Positions 1-7,235 are shown, counted from the first letter of the stretch. The stretch is 64,000 nt of DNA from Dyella choica (GCF_003977665.1 NZ_RYYV01000015.1:1-64000); one strand, 5' to 3'. Numbers and translations are program-made. Notes: generated by a model not told the origin, from the sequence alone.

Positions 1-41
1 GCTGTCCAGCGTTTAATCTCTTCGTCCATCGTCGTGCTCAT
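1..41 (-). CDS. N-terminus of a possible IS3-type transposase OrfA (runs off the window)
   Basis: Only 14 codons are visible before the left edge. The ATG at 41 follows AGGAG with a 6-nt gap, a good ribosome site. The visible peptide (MSTTMDEEIKRWTA) resembles, from memory, the start of small helix-turn-helix OrfA proteins of IS3-like elements. The fragment is too short to be certain. It fits the accessory character of the first 4.9 kb. Confidence 0.4.
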   Translation of the reverse strand, partial: MSTTMDEEIKRWT

Positions 42-79
42 CGGTGTCTCCTAAGTGAAGATTACACCTGAGCAGAAAA

Positions 80-562
80 TCACTGGGTCATTACACGCAT
101 GGCCATCAATTTCACAAACGCCGCGCCGCTCGCGTCCTTATATTGCGCAAGCGCTTGCGACAATGCCTTCGGCGCAGTGACTTCGACTTTTGCGATGGCT
201 GGCGCAGAATTCTGGAAACGCTCGGACGTTGCAGGCAATGGAATGGACGGGTCGCATAGCCTTCCTATGCAATTATTGGCCATCAGCACTGCTTCAACTA
301 GATCAAGGTAAAGCTGTCGCCGTAATTCATATCGACGCTGAAACCTGTCAGCAATCCACTTTCCGATTAGAGTGACAATCACGCCCACCAAGGCGAGCCA
401 CGCTGGAAGCATCCCATTCGCATCACTTCCGTTCGGCTTAGGTTGCTCGATCTGAATGACGAACGTACTCGTCGTTGTTTTCGCTGGTGGCGCTCCGACG
501 CTGGCTGGCGCTGCAAGCGCAACACGCATCGCTCCTGCCGCTTGCTGGTGTGGCTTATCCAT
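80..562 (-). CDS. hypothetical membrane-anchored protein
   Basis: A 160-residue protein. I start it at 562 because GGGAGG lies just upstream; an earlier in-frame ATG at 595 has no such site. One hydrophobic helix is visible at about residues 51-71, followed by a basic arginine-rich stretch (RFQRRYELRRQ), so the C-terminal two thirds is probably cytoplasmic. The N-terminal part is rich in Ala, Pro and Thr. I recognise no domain. It reads in the same direction as the partial transposase-like gene, 38 bp upstream of it. Confidence 0.6.
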   Translation of the reverse strand: MDKPHQQAAGAMRVALAAPASVGAPPAKTTTSTFVIQIEQPKPNGSDANGMLPAWLALVGVIVTLIGKWIADRFQRRYELRRQLYLDLVEAVLMANNCIGRLCDPSIPLPATSERFQNSAPAIAKVEVTAPKALSQALAQYKDASGAAFVKLMAMRVMTQ

Positions 563-759
563 ATCCCCTCCCTGTTTAATAAAGCTTAGAAGCAAATGAC
601 TCGCCGGCGCCCTTTCACGGCTTACTCCCAGCGAGTATCTTCTTTGAAAACGGATCCAGGTTCAGTTCCTTATCAACGAAAGTGAACCTGACTACATTTC
701 TTGACGTTTGAAGACATGAATCCACTATATTTTCCCTGCCCGAACTTCCATCGAGACCC

Positions 760-1356
760 ATGATTGTTTTGCGCTGCACCTCCCGACTACTCAAGCGGAT
801 GCGTCAACCGGTCAAACTGGCGGAGCCTCCCACACCCACCAATCCCTTGGGCGAGTGGTATGCGGACATCGCCTTCATCGACCGCGAGCCGTTTGTGGTG
901 CTGCTGAACGCCACCACCGGTGCCGCTATGGTTTTGCCCGGACGCGCAGCATTTCTCAAGCAACTGCATATCCACGCCGGGCAACAGTTCTTCAAACTAC
1001 TCATGCACTACGGCTTTGATCCAGAGTGGCCCCATTGCACGCAGGAATTGCTCGCCTGGGAAACTGCTCCCGTCTTGGCCAATACGCGTGATCGCAGCTT
1101 GCTTGGTTCGATGAACCGACTGAAGTTGGAAAGCTTCGATCATTTCGCTTACAAAAATCGCTCACTCCCGGAAGCAGCCGCACACTGGTGGGAGGGTATG
1201 TTCCGTCACCCCACACTCCCCGACTACGACAAGAATTACACTTGGCATCGGCCTGTGGAACTGGTTGCGCAAAGGCTGGTACCACCCGGTACCGGGATGC
1301 TCGGATTCGGCTCTGCCATACTCGACCTGCAAGTCGCCGCGAATGACGACGTGTAG
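760..1356 (+). CDS. DUF6933-type hypothetical protein
   Basis: A 198-residue protein. The N-terminus (MIVLRCTSRLLKRM, then LGEWYADIAFIDREPFVVLLN) has the pattern I associate with DUF6933 proteins, which are of unknown function and common in accessory regions. No signal peptide or membrane segment is seen. The last 55 or so codons lie inside the 613-bp duplicated block, and a decayed copy of this 3' end occurs at 3014-3176. It converges on the hypothetical gene at 1396-1806, only 39 bp away. No strong ribosome site is visible, so the start is moderately certain. Confidence 0.65.
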   Translation: MIVLRCTSRLLKRMRQPVKLAEPPTPTNPLGEWYADIAFIDREPFVVLLNATTGAAMVLPGRAAFLKQLHIHAGQQFFKLLMHYGFDPEWPHCTQELLAWETAPVLANTRDRSLLGSMNRLKLESFDHFAYKNRSLPEAAAHWWEGMFRHPTLPDYDKNYTWHRPVELVAQRLVPPGTGMLGFGSAILDLQVAANDDV

Positions 1357-1807
1357 GGTAGTCAGCAGATCTCATCGGTGATGCTACCCAAGGCGTCATA
1401 ACTCCAATCGGCCACGGAGGTCTTTGCAGCGGGCCTCCAGCCCAATAAGTGCAAGCCGATCGTTGCCAACGAACATATATTCATGCGCATCAGGGGACCA
1501 CTTGTCCCTGTCTGCAAACTCCGCACCGAATGAGCGCGCGCATGCCAGGCTAGTGGCTTGCCAATTCTGAAGACCTTGGTGGGAAACCCAAAGCGGATGG
1601 CGCTCGTCCCAGGGGTGCCCGGCCGGCGCCTCGTCACGTTGCAGTGCGATCAAGGCCTCGACGGATGCCCTGCACGCCAATCCATCGCGTAAGTGTCCGC
1701 CGATGAGCAGCGGGTCCAGGATGTCCACCAAGAAGTCCCGGAAAAGACGGGCGCGAGCCTTGTCTTCGTTGGAGGGTGGATTGCTTGCGGTGATTGGCGT
1801 GGTCATA
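1194..1807. repeat. direct repeat copy A, about 613 bp
   Basis: This block recurs at 3014-3627 with a constant offset of 1820 bp and no gaps, differing at only a few percent of positions. It carries the 3' end of the DUF6933 gene and the complete 136-residue hypothetical gene. Similarity begins at GGGTATGTTCCGTCACC and stops at the start codon of the hypothetical gene. Confidence 0.95.
1396..1806 (-). CDS. hypothetical protein, duplicated copy A
   Basis: A 136-residue soluble protein, rich in Asp, Arg and Ala, with no motif I recognise. Its twin lies at 3216-3626. The two copies differ at about a dozen bases, but only one change alters the protein (Leu21 here, Arg21 in the other). Mostly synonymous change implies that both copies were kept under protein-level selection, so this is a real gene. 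No clear Shine-Dalgarno precedes the ATG, and sequence upstream of the ATG differs between copies, so they have different promoters. Confidence 0.65.
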   Translation of the reverse strand: MTTPITASNPPSNEDKARARLFRDFLVDILDPLLIGGHLRDGLACRASVEALIALQRDEAPAGHPWDERHPLWVSHQGLQNWQATSLACARSFGAEFADRDKWSPDAHEYMFVGNDRLALIGLEARCKDLRGRLEL

Positions 1808-2160
1808 GGGTTGCCAGCAGTAAGAAATCAGATTCCTGTATCGGTGAACGGAACCGGAAAAAAGGAATTTGCCCCTGAGCTATCCCAACGTTTTTCAATC
1901 AAGAACCATCAGTACATCAGAAAGTTAGCTTATTGCAGCGATGCCTGATGTTTTTGCTGGTCATTCCGGCGAAGGCCGAGGCGCTTCACCGGAATGACAA
2001 TTCGCTCTGAAAGAGGATCCCTGTGATACCAACTTTGGCGGGATCCAGGCTAAAAAACTTGGGGATACCTCAGAATTTGCCCCCTTGTTTGGATTTGCAT
2101 AGAGCTGAAGCGTAACCACCAACTTTTCGTCATAGCCCAAGCCTCCTTGCCCATTTGACA
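1808..2160. other. intergenic, no gene seen; contains an inverted repeat
   Basis: No coding frame is credible here. At about 1960-1999 there is an imperfect inverted repeat (GTCATTCCGG... CCGGAATGAC), of the same general type as the hairpin at 4710-4729. The base composition is more AT-rich than the core part of the window. It lies between duplicate copy A and the toxin-antitoxin pair. Confidence 0.6.
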
Positions 2161-2544
2161 TCAAGCCGCGCGCTTGTGCGCTGGGCTTCGCGCGGAATTC
2201 GTGACCTTTCCCTTTGTTTTGCCGCCTGTCTTTGCCGTCTTCTTAGCCTCGGGCTTTGCGCCCTTCACAGCCACCCGGAGATTCACCCCCAACGCCGCAA
2301 CAACCTTTGCAATGGTAAAAAATCCCGGCTTGGCTCCCGGCTTGAGTGCCTTGTAAAGGCTTTCGCGCCCTAACCCGCTCGCTTGCGCTATTTCTGACAT
2401 GCCACGCGCACGTGCAATGTCAGACAGCGCAGACAGGAAAAGGTCATCATCGCCTGTCGCAATCACTTCGTTCATGTAGGCTGCAATGGCTTCATCGCTG
2501 TCGAGATATTCGGCAGGGTCGAAGGCCGAAAATTTCGTGGACAT
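2161..2544 (-). CDS. HigA-like antitoxin (putative addiction module antidote)
   Basis: A 127-residue helix-turn-helix protein, predicted to neutralise the toxin encoded just upstream and to repress the operon by binding its promoter. Features seen: FDPAEYLDSDEAIAAYMNE at residues 5-23, typical of the antidote family; an HTH in the middle (IARARGMSEIAQASGLGRESLYKAL); and a Lys/Ala-rich C-terminal tail (KKTAKTGGKTKGKV). I start at 2544 because AAGGTGAAG precedes it; the frame is open much further upstream but that overlaps the toxin. It follows the toxin by 43 bp in the toxin-first order of HigBA systems. Confidence 0.85.
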   Translation of the reverse strand: MSTKFSAFDPAEYLDSDEAIAAYMNEVIATGDDDLFLSALSDIARARGMSEIAQASGLGRESLYKALKPGAKPGFFTIAKVVAALGVNLRVAVKGAKPEAKKTAKTGGKTKGKVTNSARSPAHKRAA

Positions 2545-2587
2545 GGCTTCACCTTTCATCTGCGTCTCTTGAATCCTGCTAAGGCTC

Positions 2588-2881
2588 TCACGACTCACTC
2601 GCCGCGAGTATCTTCTTTGCCTTTGCAATGTCTTTGCTTTGGCTCGATTTGTCACCGCCGCACAGCAGCAAATAGAGCGTTTTGCCCTTCTTGGCTGTAT
2701 AGACCCGATACCCCGGGCCGTAGTCGATGCGCAACTCCGCAATGCCATCGAAATGCTTCGCGTCACCGAGGTTGCCCGCGGCAAGACGCTTGATGCGCAC
2801 GATAACCTTAGCCTTCGTGGTCTGATCCCGCAGACCTTTAAGCCAAGCCGCGAATTCGTCCGATTGCTGGATCGCGTACAT
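2588..2881 (-). CDS. HigB/RelE-superfamily toxin (addiction module killer protein)
   Basis: A 97-residue protein of the phage Gp49-like HigB group in the RelE superfamily, which cleave mRNA at the ribosome. Seen: FAAWLKGLRDQTTKAKVIVRIKRL near the N-terminus, then ELRIDYGPGYRVYTAKKGKTLYLLL and GGDKSSQSKDIAKAK, the usual order for the family. First gene of a toxin-antitoxin operon. Two in-frame ATGs exist (2899 and 2881). The first lies inside the promoter palindrome and would precede the predicted transcript start, so 2881 is preferred. The transcript may have almost no leader. Confidence 0.85.
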   Translation of the reverse strand: MYAIQQSDEFAAWLKGLRDQTTKAKVIVRIKRLAAGNLGDAKHFDGIAELRIDYGPGYRVYTAKKGKTLYLLLCGGDKSSQSKDIAKAKKILAASES

Positions 2882-2885
2882 GCCG

Positions 2886-2917
2886 CATAATGTATCCATA
2901 TGGATACATTATGTCAA
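2886..2917 (-). promoter_or_regulatory. toxin-antitoxin promoter with perfect operator palindrome
   Basis: Positions 2886-2913 form a perfect 28-bp palindrome centred on CCATATGG. On the minus strand TTGACA (2917-2912), a 17-bp spacer and TACATT (2894-2889) make a good sigma-70 promoter that the palindrome almost entirely covers. This is the expected arrangement for autorepression by the antitoxin or toxin-antitoxin complex. Confidence 0.8.
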
Positions 2918-3013
2918 CGCCGCAGTTGTTCCGCCCTTTGTTTTGGAGACGAGAAAAATGGATTCCTGCTTACGAGGGAATGACGCGCATAAGGGCGGCA
3001 GCAACTGCACTGG

Positions 3014-3176
3014 GGGTATGTTCCGTCACCGCACACTCCCCGACTATGACAAGAATTACACTTGGCATCGGCCTGTGGAACTGGTTGCGCAAAGGCTGGC
3101 ACCACCCGGTACCGTGATGCTCGGATTCGGCTCTGCCGTACTCGACCTGCAAGTCGCCGCGAATGACGACGTGTAG
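3014..3176 (+). pseudogene. 3' fragment of the DUF6933 gene
   Basis: About 53 codons matching the C-terminus of the gene at 760-1356, ending with the same LDLQVAANDDV. The first 145 or so codons are missing. An ATG at 3018 could in principle start a 52-residue peptide, but there is no ribosome site. It is the left end of duplicate copy B. Confidence 0.85.
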
Positions 3177-3215
3177 GGTAGTCAGCAGATCTCATCGGTG
3201 AGGCTACCCAAGGCG

Positions 3216-3626
3216 TCATAGCTCCAATCGGCCACGGAGGTCTTTGCAGCGGGCCTCCAGCCCAATAAGTGCAAGCCGATCGTTGCCAACGAACATATAT
3301 TCATGCGCATCAGGGGACCACTTGTCCCTGTCTGCAAACTCCGCACCGAATGAGCGAGCGCATGCCAGGCTAGTGGCTTGCCAATTCTGAAGACCTTGGT
3401 GGGAAACCCACAGCGGATGGCGCTCGTCCCAGGGGTGCCCGGCCGGCGCCTCGTCACGTTGCAGTGCGATTAGGGCCTCGACGGACGCCCTGCACGCCAA
3501 TCCATCGCGTAAGTGTCCGCCGATGAGCAGCGGGTCTAGGATGTCCACCAAGAAGTCCCGGAAACGACGGGCGCGGGCCTTGTCCTCGTTGGAAGGTGGA
3601 TTGCTTGCGGTGATTGGTGTGGTCAT
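3216..3626 (-). CDS. hypothetical protein, duplicated copy B
   Basis: The 136-residue twin of the gene at 1396-1806, identical except Arg for Leu at residue 21. Both frames are intact and the base differences are otherwise silent. No domain is recognised. Upstream sequence is unrelated to that of copy A. Confidence 0.65.
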   Translation of the reverse strand: MTTPITASNPPSNEDKARARRFRDFLVDILDPLLIGGHLRDGLACRASVEALIALQRDEAPAGHPWDERHPLWVSHQGLQNWQATSLACARSFGAEFADRDKWSPDAHEYMFVGNDRLALIGLEARCKDLRGRLEL

Positions 3627-3724
3627 CGGGGTCGAGAGCGATTGATGCTTGCACCATTTTTTCAGAATGTTCAGAGTTCTGGTTCAATTTGAAAGAAATG
3701 ACAAAGCATTCTTCACCCATCCTC

Positions 3725-3940
3725 TTAGTCGTGCAGATACTCAGCATACTGCTCAAGCAGTTCCGGCTTTGCACTCAGCTGCTCACGTAAATATTGTTTG
3801 AGCCGATGCATCTGGAGTATCCATTCCTCGATGCCCTCTGGGTCCTTCACCGTCTCGCTATGCTTAAGCCGGTCGTTGTACTTGATGCCGTCATTCAATG
3901 CGCACAACAGCGTCGGCAGCCATGAGTTGTCAATTTCCAT
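3725..3940 (-). CDS. small hypothetical protein, 71 residues
   Basis: Starts at the ATG at 3940, which has AAGGA about 8 nt upstream; another ATG nine bases earlier sits too close to that site. Predicted mostly helical and soluble, with aromatic residues near the start (MEIDNSWLP) and a charged helix (EEWILQMHRLKQYLREQL). No family is recognised. It is a single gene between duplicate copy B and the orphan antitoxin. Confidence 0.55.
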   Translation of the reverse strand: MEIDNSWLPTLLCALNDGIKYNDRLKHSETVKDPEGIEEWILQMHRLKQYLREQLSAKPELLEQYAEYLHD

Positions 3941-4134
3941 ATGAAACATCCTTTTCTAATAGCTTTGCCAATGGGGCGAGCAGCGCTTTACTTACCTCGG
4001 TCCTAAGGTTTATGTGATCGGCGTCTTGCTGCCTGCCAAATATATACCTGCCAGGCAGGCAACAAAGGGGGGGGCGAGCCCAAGCGCCATCCAACTTCTG
4101 TCGCAGCGAGTAGATTGGGCCTGTGATCCCGATT

Positions 4135-4158
4135 GCTGGGATTTGCATCCCAGCCTAC
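4135..4158. repeat. solitary half of the paired-palindrome (REP-like) element
   Basis: GCTGGGATTTGCATCCCAGC followed by CTAC, one arm of the element found as pairs elsewhere. No partner arm is recognisable on the other side. The whole 3941-4236 gap holds no other feature. Confidence 0.75.
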
Positions 4159-4236
4159 GTGGGGCTGCCGACCTGGAAAAGTGGGTTAGAGAACGCGTTG
4201 GCACAGGCCGGGTATGGGTTGCGGGAAAGTCCGGAT

Positions 4237-4533
4237 CTATGCCGCACGAGGATGAATTTCTTTGAGCGTGTCACCCAAATCCCGGCGCGCGCATTCCAGC
4301 TCATAACGCTGCTGGAGATTGAGCCAAAATTCGGGGGAATTACCAAAGTAGCGGGAAAGACGTAGCGCCGTATCTGCCGTAATGCCACGCTTTTCTTGCA
4401 CGATCTCATTGATGCGCGCAGCAGTAACCCCAAGGGCCGAAGCCAGTGCATTGCCCGACAAGCCCAGCGGCACCATGAAGTCCTGACAGAGCATTTCGCC
4501 GGGATGGATGGGAGGCAGTTGTTTCTTGGCCAT
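4237..4533 (-). CDS. higA: HigA-family antitoxin, no toxin partner in view
   Basis: A 98-residue XRE-type helix-turn-helix protein. Diagnostic motifs are IHPGEMLCQDFM at residues 9-20, the HTH (SGNALASALGVTAARINEIVQ) and FGNSPEFWLNLQQRYEL near the C-terminus, all classical for HigA/VapI antitoxins that bind a HigB RNase toxin and repress its promoter. A higB normally precedes it directly; here the upstream DNA is repeat-derived and no toxin frame is visible. It may be an orphan left after toxin loss, or an antitoxin acting in trans. The ribosome site is weak. Confidence 0.85.
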   Translation of the reverse strand: MAKKQLPPIHPGEMLCQDFMVPLGLSGNALASALGVTAARINEIVQEKRGITADTALRLSRYFGNSPEFWLNLQQRYELECARRDLGDTLKEIHPRAA

Positions 4534-4596
4534 AGTCGATGTCTCAATGAGCTGGCTTGGATGATAGTTCCAGCGGCTCTCCTTGAGTTTCGTATT

Positions 4597-4621
4597 GCTG
4601 GGATTTGCATCCCAGCCTACG
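4597..4621. repeat. solitary half of the REP-like element
   Basis: GCTGGGATTTGCATCCCAGC plus CTACG, nearly identical to the solitary half at 4135. The two bracket the orphan higA gene in the same orientation. Confidence 0.75.
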
Positions 4622-4880
4622 CGGGGCCGTCATTCCTGCGAAGGTGGCGGCGCCTGTCAACGGCGAATGCCGGCCCCTCTATTTTTCGCTGTAGCGAAGC
4701 GCAAGATGGATTCCCGCTTTCGCGGGAATGACGGCCCTGGAGATTATGGTCGCGACCATAAGGCTTACGATGGCCACCAGGCCTAAGGTGACAGCCGTAG
4801 GAGCTACGATGGTGTCCATGTACGATGGTGTCCATGAGGGTTCCGTGGCTACACGGACTCAGACCGAGCGCCATAGACAC
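4622..4880. other. intergenic, repeats only
   Basis: No gene is seen. ATTCCCGCTTTCGCGGGAAT at 4710-4729 is a hairpin of a second small repeat type, with degenerate relatives near 2956-2984 and 8159-8178. A perfect 16-bp unit TACGATGGTGTCCATG is repeated in tandem at 4805-4836. Confidence 0.7.
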
Positions 4881-4905
4881 AAAAAAACCCGCCAGCGGCG
4901 GGTTT
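4881..4905 (-). terminator. Rho-independent terminator of the tpiA-secG-tRNA unit
   Basis: A stem AAACCCGCC / GGCGGGTTT with a 3-nt loop, followed on the minus strand by seven T residues. It lies about 48 bp after the tRNA 3' end. Confidence 0.85.
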
Positions 4906-4952
4906 CTTGTTTTGGCTACCGAATCCTTTGCAGGTCTTCGGTAGCCTTCGAT

Positions 4953-5037
4953 TGGTGCCCAAGGGGGGACTCGAACCCCCACGACTTGCGTCGCTACCAC
5001 CTCAAGGTAGTGCGTCTACCAATTCCGCCACCTGGGC
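4953..5037 (-). tRNA. tRNA-Leu (anticodon GAG)
   Basis: An 85-nt gene including the encoded CCA. The acceptor arm GCCCAGG pairs with CTTGGGC. The anticodon loop is TTGAGGT with anticodon GAG, there is a long class II variable arm, and the T arm has GGTTCGAGTCC. It lies 16 bp downstream of secG on the same strand without a terminator between, so it is probably processed from the secG transcript. The order secG then tRNA-Leu(GAG) is also found in E. coli (leuU). Confidence 0.95.
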
Positions 5038-5053
5038 TGATGTTGCTCGTTTT

Positions 5054-5533
5054 TTAGTGCTTGCTCGTCGCTGCTGCTGCCGGGGCCGTGGCGGCGGGGA
5101 CTTCGCCCTGCTGTGCCTTGACCGGGGCCGGCTGGGCGGCGGGAACTTCGCCGTTGCCTGCCGGAGCAGCTGGCGCCGGCACCGCTGCCTTCGGCTGGGC
5201 CGGGGTCGCGGGTTGCGCATTTTGCGCGCTGGCGGGCTTGTTGCCAAGACCCGCCATCACGCCGAGGCTGTTATTCGCCTGCTGCTGGCGGATCGCACCG
5301 CCGTTCGCCTTCAGGTAGATGCCCATGCCGATGCTGAGCGCAAAAAACAGCGCGGCGAGCACGGCGGTGGAGCGCGACAAGAAGTTGGCCGAGCCGCGGG
5401 CACCAAAGACCGTGGCCGATGCACCGGCGCCGAAGCCGGAACCGGCGTCCGCGCCTGCGCCGCGCTGCATGAGGATCAGCACGATCATCGCAGCAGCGAT
5501 CAGGATGTAGAACACGCTGAAGATGACGAACAT
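5054..5533 (-). CDS. secG: protein translocase subunit SecG
   Basis: A 159-residue inner-membrane subunit of the SecYEG channel, which helps SecA-driven protein export. The N-terminal helix (FVIFSVFYILIAAAMIVLILMQ), the GAGADAGSGFGAGAS loop, FLSRSTAVLAALFFALSI as second helix and a long Ala/Pro/Gln-rich tail (about 75 residues) are seen. The core matches SecG closely; the tail is longer than in E. coli (110 residues in total) but common in Xanthomonadales. It follows tpiA by 28 bp and is followed by tRNA-Leu. Confidence 0.95.
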   Translation of the reverse strand: MFVIFSVFYILIAAAMIVLILMQRGAGADAGSGFGAGASATVFGARGSANFLSRSTAVLAALFFALSIGMGIYLKANGGAIRQQQANNSLGVMAGLGNKPASAQNAQPATPAQPKAAVPAPAAPAGNGEVPAAQPAPVKAQQGEVPAATAPAAAATSKH

Positions 5534-5561
5534 GAGGTCTCGCGTAGGGTTCTAGTGTCGC

Positions 5562-6314
5562 TCAACGGGCGGCGTGGCAGATGGCAAGAAATTCGGAAGC
5601 TACGAGCGATGCGCCACCGATCAACCCCCCATCCACGTCCGGCTGCGCAAAAAGCTCTGCAGCGTTCGCCGCCTTGACGCTGCCGCCGTAAAGCAGCCGG
5701 GTCAGACGGGCAATCATAGCATCCTGTTGCGCCAGTTGGCTACGGATGAAGGCGTGCACTTCCTGGGCCTGCTCCGGGGTGGCGGTTTGGCCCGTACCGA
5801 TGGCCCAGACCGGCTCATAGGCGATCACGGCAGTGTCGAAACAGGCAATCCCGTTCAGCGCCAGCACAGCGTGCATTTGCTGCTGGATCACTTCCATGGT
5901 CTGCCCGGCCTCGCGCTGGTGCAGGGTCTCGCCCACGCAGAGGATGGGGGTGAGCCCGGCAGCGAGTGCCGCGGCGAACTTGCGCGCCACTTTTTCGTTG
6001 CTTTCAGTGTGGTGATGGCGGCGCTCGGAATGGCCCACCAGCGCCCAGCGACAGCCGATATCGGCCACCATCGGGGCGGACACCTCACCGGTATAAGCGC
6101 CCTGCCCCTGGTGCTCGCTCACATCCTGCGCGCCAAAGCCGACACCGGATCCACCGTACTTGTCGACCAATTGAGCGAGATAGGGATACGGCGGCAAGAC
6201 CAGCACATCGACGCCTTCGGCAGGATTGGCCTTGATGAGGTCTTCCATCAAGCCATCGGCCATCGAGCGGCTACCGTGCATTTTCCAGTTAGCGGCGACG
6301 AGTTTTTTACGCAT
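5562..6314 (-). CDS. tpiA: triosephosphate isomerase
   Basis: A 250-residue TIM-barrel enzyme that interconverts dihydroxyacetone phosphate and glyceraldehyde 3-phosphate in glycolysis. Catalytic residues are visible: Asn9-Trp-Lys11, His95 in ALVGHSERR and Glu167 in AYEPVWAIGTG, with the phosphate loop LYGGSV near the end. Full length for the family. It is first in the tpiA-secG-tRNA unit and divergent from the short-chain dehydrogenase at 6426. Confidence 0.97.
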   Translation of the reverse strand: MRKKLVAANWKMHGSRSMADGLMEDLIKANPAEGVDVLVLPPYPYLAQLVDKYGGSGVGFGAQDVSEHQGQGAYTGEVSAPMVADIGCRWALVGHSERRHHHTESNEKVARKFAAALAAGLTPILCVGETLHQREAGQTMEVIQQQMHAVLALNGIACFDTAVIAYEPVWAIGTGQTATPEQAQEVHAFIRSQLAQQDAMIARLTRLLYGGSVKAANAAELFAQPDVDGGLIGGASLVASEFLAICHAAR

Positions 6315-6425
6315 GCCCGCGTCCGTTGCAAATGAAAGCTGGCAAGCTTAACCAGCGACCTGAGGCACGGCAACGCGCCTGCTGAAGGCATTTTCATTTA
6401 TATCGATCTAGCTAGGAAAAAGCCC

Positions 6426-7229
6426 ATGACCCAAGCCCGACCGCTCAGCCTGATCACCGGTGCATCCGCCGGCATCGGCGCCGCTTTCGCTCGTGCACTT
6501 GCAGCACGAGGGCATGATCTGGTGCTGACGGCACGGCGCACTGATCGCCTGGAAGCCTTGGCGGGCGAACTGCGTGATCAGCATCGGGTGAACGCAACGG
6601 TGTTGACCAACGATCTTGCCGATCCGCACGGTGTTGAGCAGTTGTGCGCAGCGTTGGATGAACGTGGTTTGCAGGTGGATTGGCTGGTCAACAACGCCGG
6701 CTATGGCGTGCCTGGGCGTTTCGATCAAAGCGATTGGCCGGTGCATGCAGATTTTTTGCGCGTGCTGGTCACGGCACCGACGGAGCTGGCCTGGCGTTTG
6801 GTGCGTGGCATGCGCGAGCGGGGTTACGGGCGTATTGTGAATGTGGCTTCGCTGGCTGGCCATGTGCCCGGCAGCGCGGGGCATACGCTGTATGCGGCGA
6901 GTAAGGCGTACATGATCAAGTTCTCGCAGTCGCTGGCGCTGGAGAATCTGGGCCTGGACGTGAATGTGTGTGCGTTATGTCCTGGCTTTACGTATTCGGA
7001 GTTTCACGACGTGACCGGAACGCGCGCGCTGGTGAGCAAGATGCCGGGTTTCATGTGGCAGCGTGCGGAGGCGGTGGTGCAGGAGGGCATCGCTGCGGTG
7101 GAGCGTGGTGAGGCCGTGCATGTAACGGGGCGATTCAATCGAACGGTGAAGAGCTTGTTCAAGCTGATGCCGGACCGGATGGCATTGAAGATGTCGGCGC
7201 AGCAGTCAAAGCGGTATCGGGCGCAATGA
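6426..7229 (+). CDS. short-chain dehydrogenase/reductase (SDR family)
   Basis: A 267-residue NAD(P)-dependent oxidoreductase of unknown substrate. It has the nucleotide-binding TGASAGIG at residues 11-18, NNAG at 89-92, and the catalytic Ser142 (ASLAGH), Tyr156 and Lys160 (YAASK). The basic residues in TARRTDRL suggest NADP preference. AGGA about 8 nt before the ATG supports the start. It is a single gene between tpiA (divergent) and the VIT1-type gene (convergent), and may have been inserted into an older folP-glmM-tpiA-secG order. Confidence 0.9.
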   Translation: MTQARPLSLITGASAGIGAAFARALAARGHDLVLTARRTDRLEALAGELRDQHRVNATVLTNDLADPHGVEQLCAALDERGLQVDWLVNNAGYGVPGRFDQSDWPVHADFLRVLVTAPTELAWRLVRGMRERGYGRIVNVASLAGHVPGSAGHTLYAASKAYMIKFSQSLALENLGLDVNVCALCPGFTYSEFHDVTGTRALVSKMPGFMWQRAEAVVQEGIAAVERGEAVHVTGRFNRTVKSLFKLMPDRMALKMSAQQSKRYRAQ

Positions 7230-7235
7230 CGTTCA

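Larger units (their letters stand above)
3014..3627. repeat. direct repeat copy B, about 613 bp
   Basis: Second copy of the block at 1194-1807, same orientation, offset exactly 1820 bp. Together the copies bracket the toxin-antitoxin operon, so recombination between them would delete 1820 bp including that operon. Confidence 0.95.

Noticed and set aside
2161-2784. 207-residue version of the HigA-like antitoxin
   Set aside because: The first 80 residues overlap the toxin gene in another frame; the start at 2544 has a ribosome site and gives the family's usual length.
4534-4600. In-frame peptide extending upstream of higA that might be a HigB remnant
   Set aside because: The residues do not resemble any HigB C-terminus and the segment begins inside a REP-like half-element.
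1-4950. Prophage
   Set aside because: No structural, packaging, lysis or integrase genes in view.
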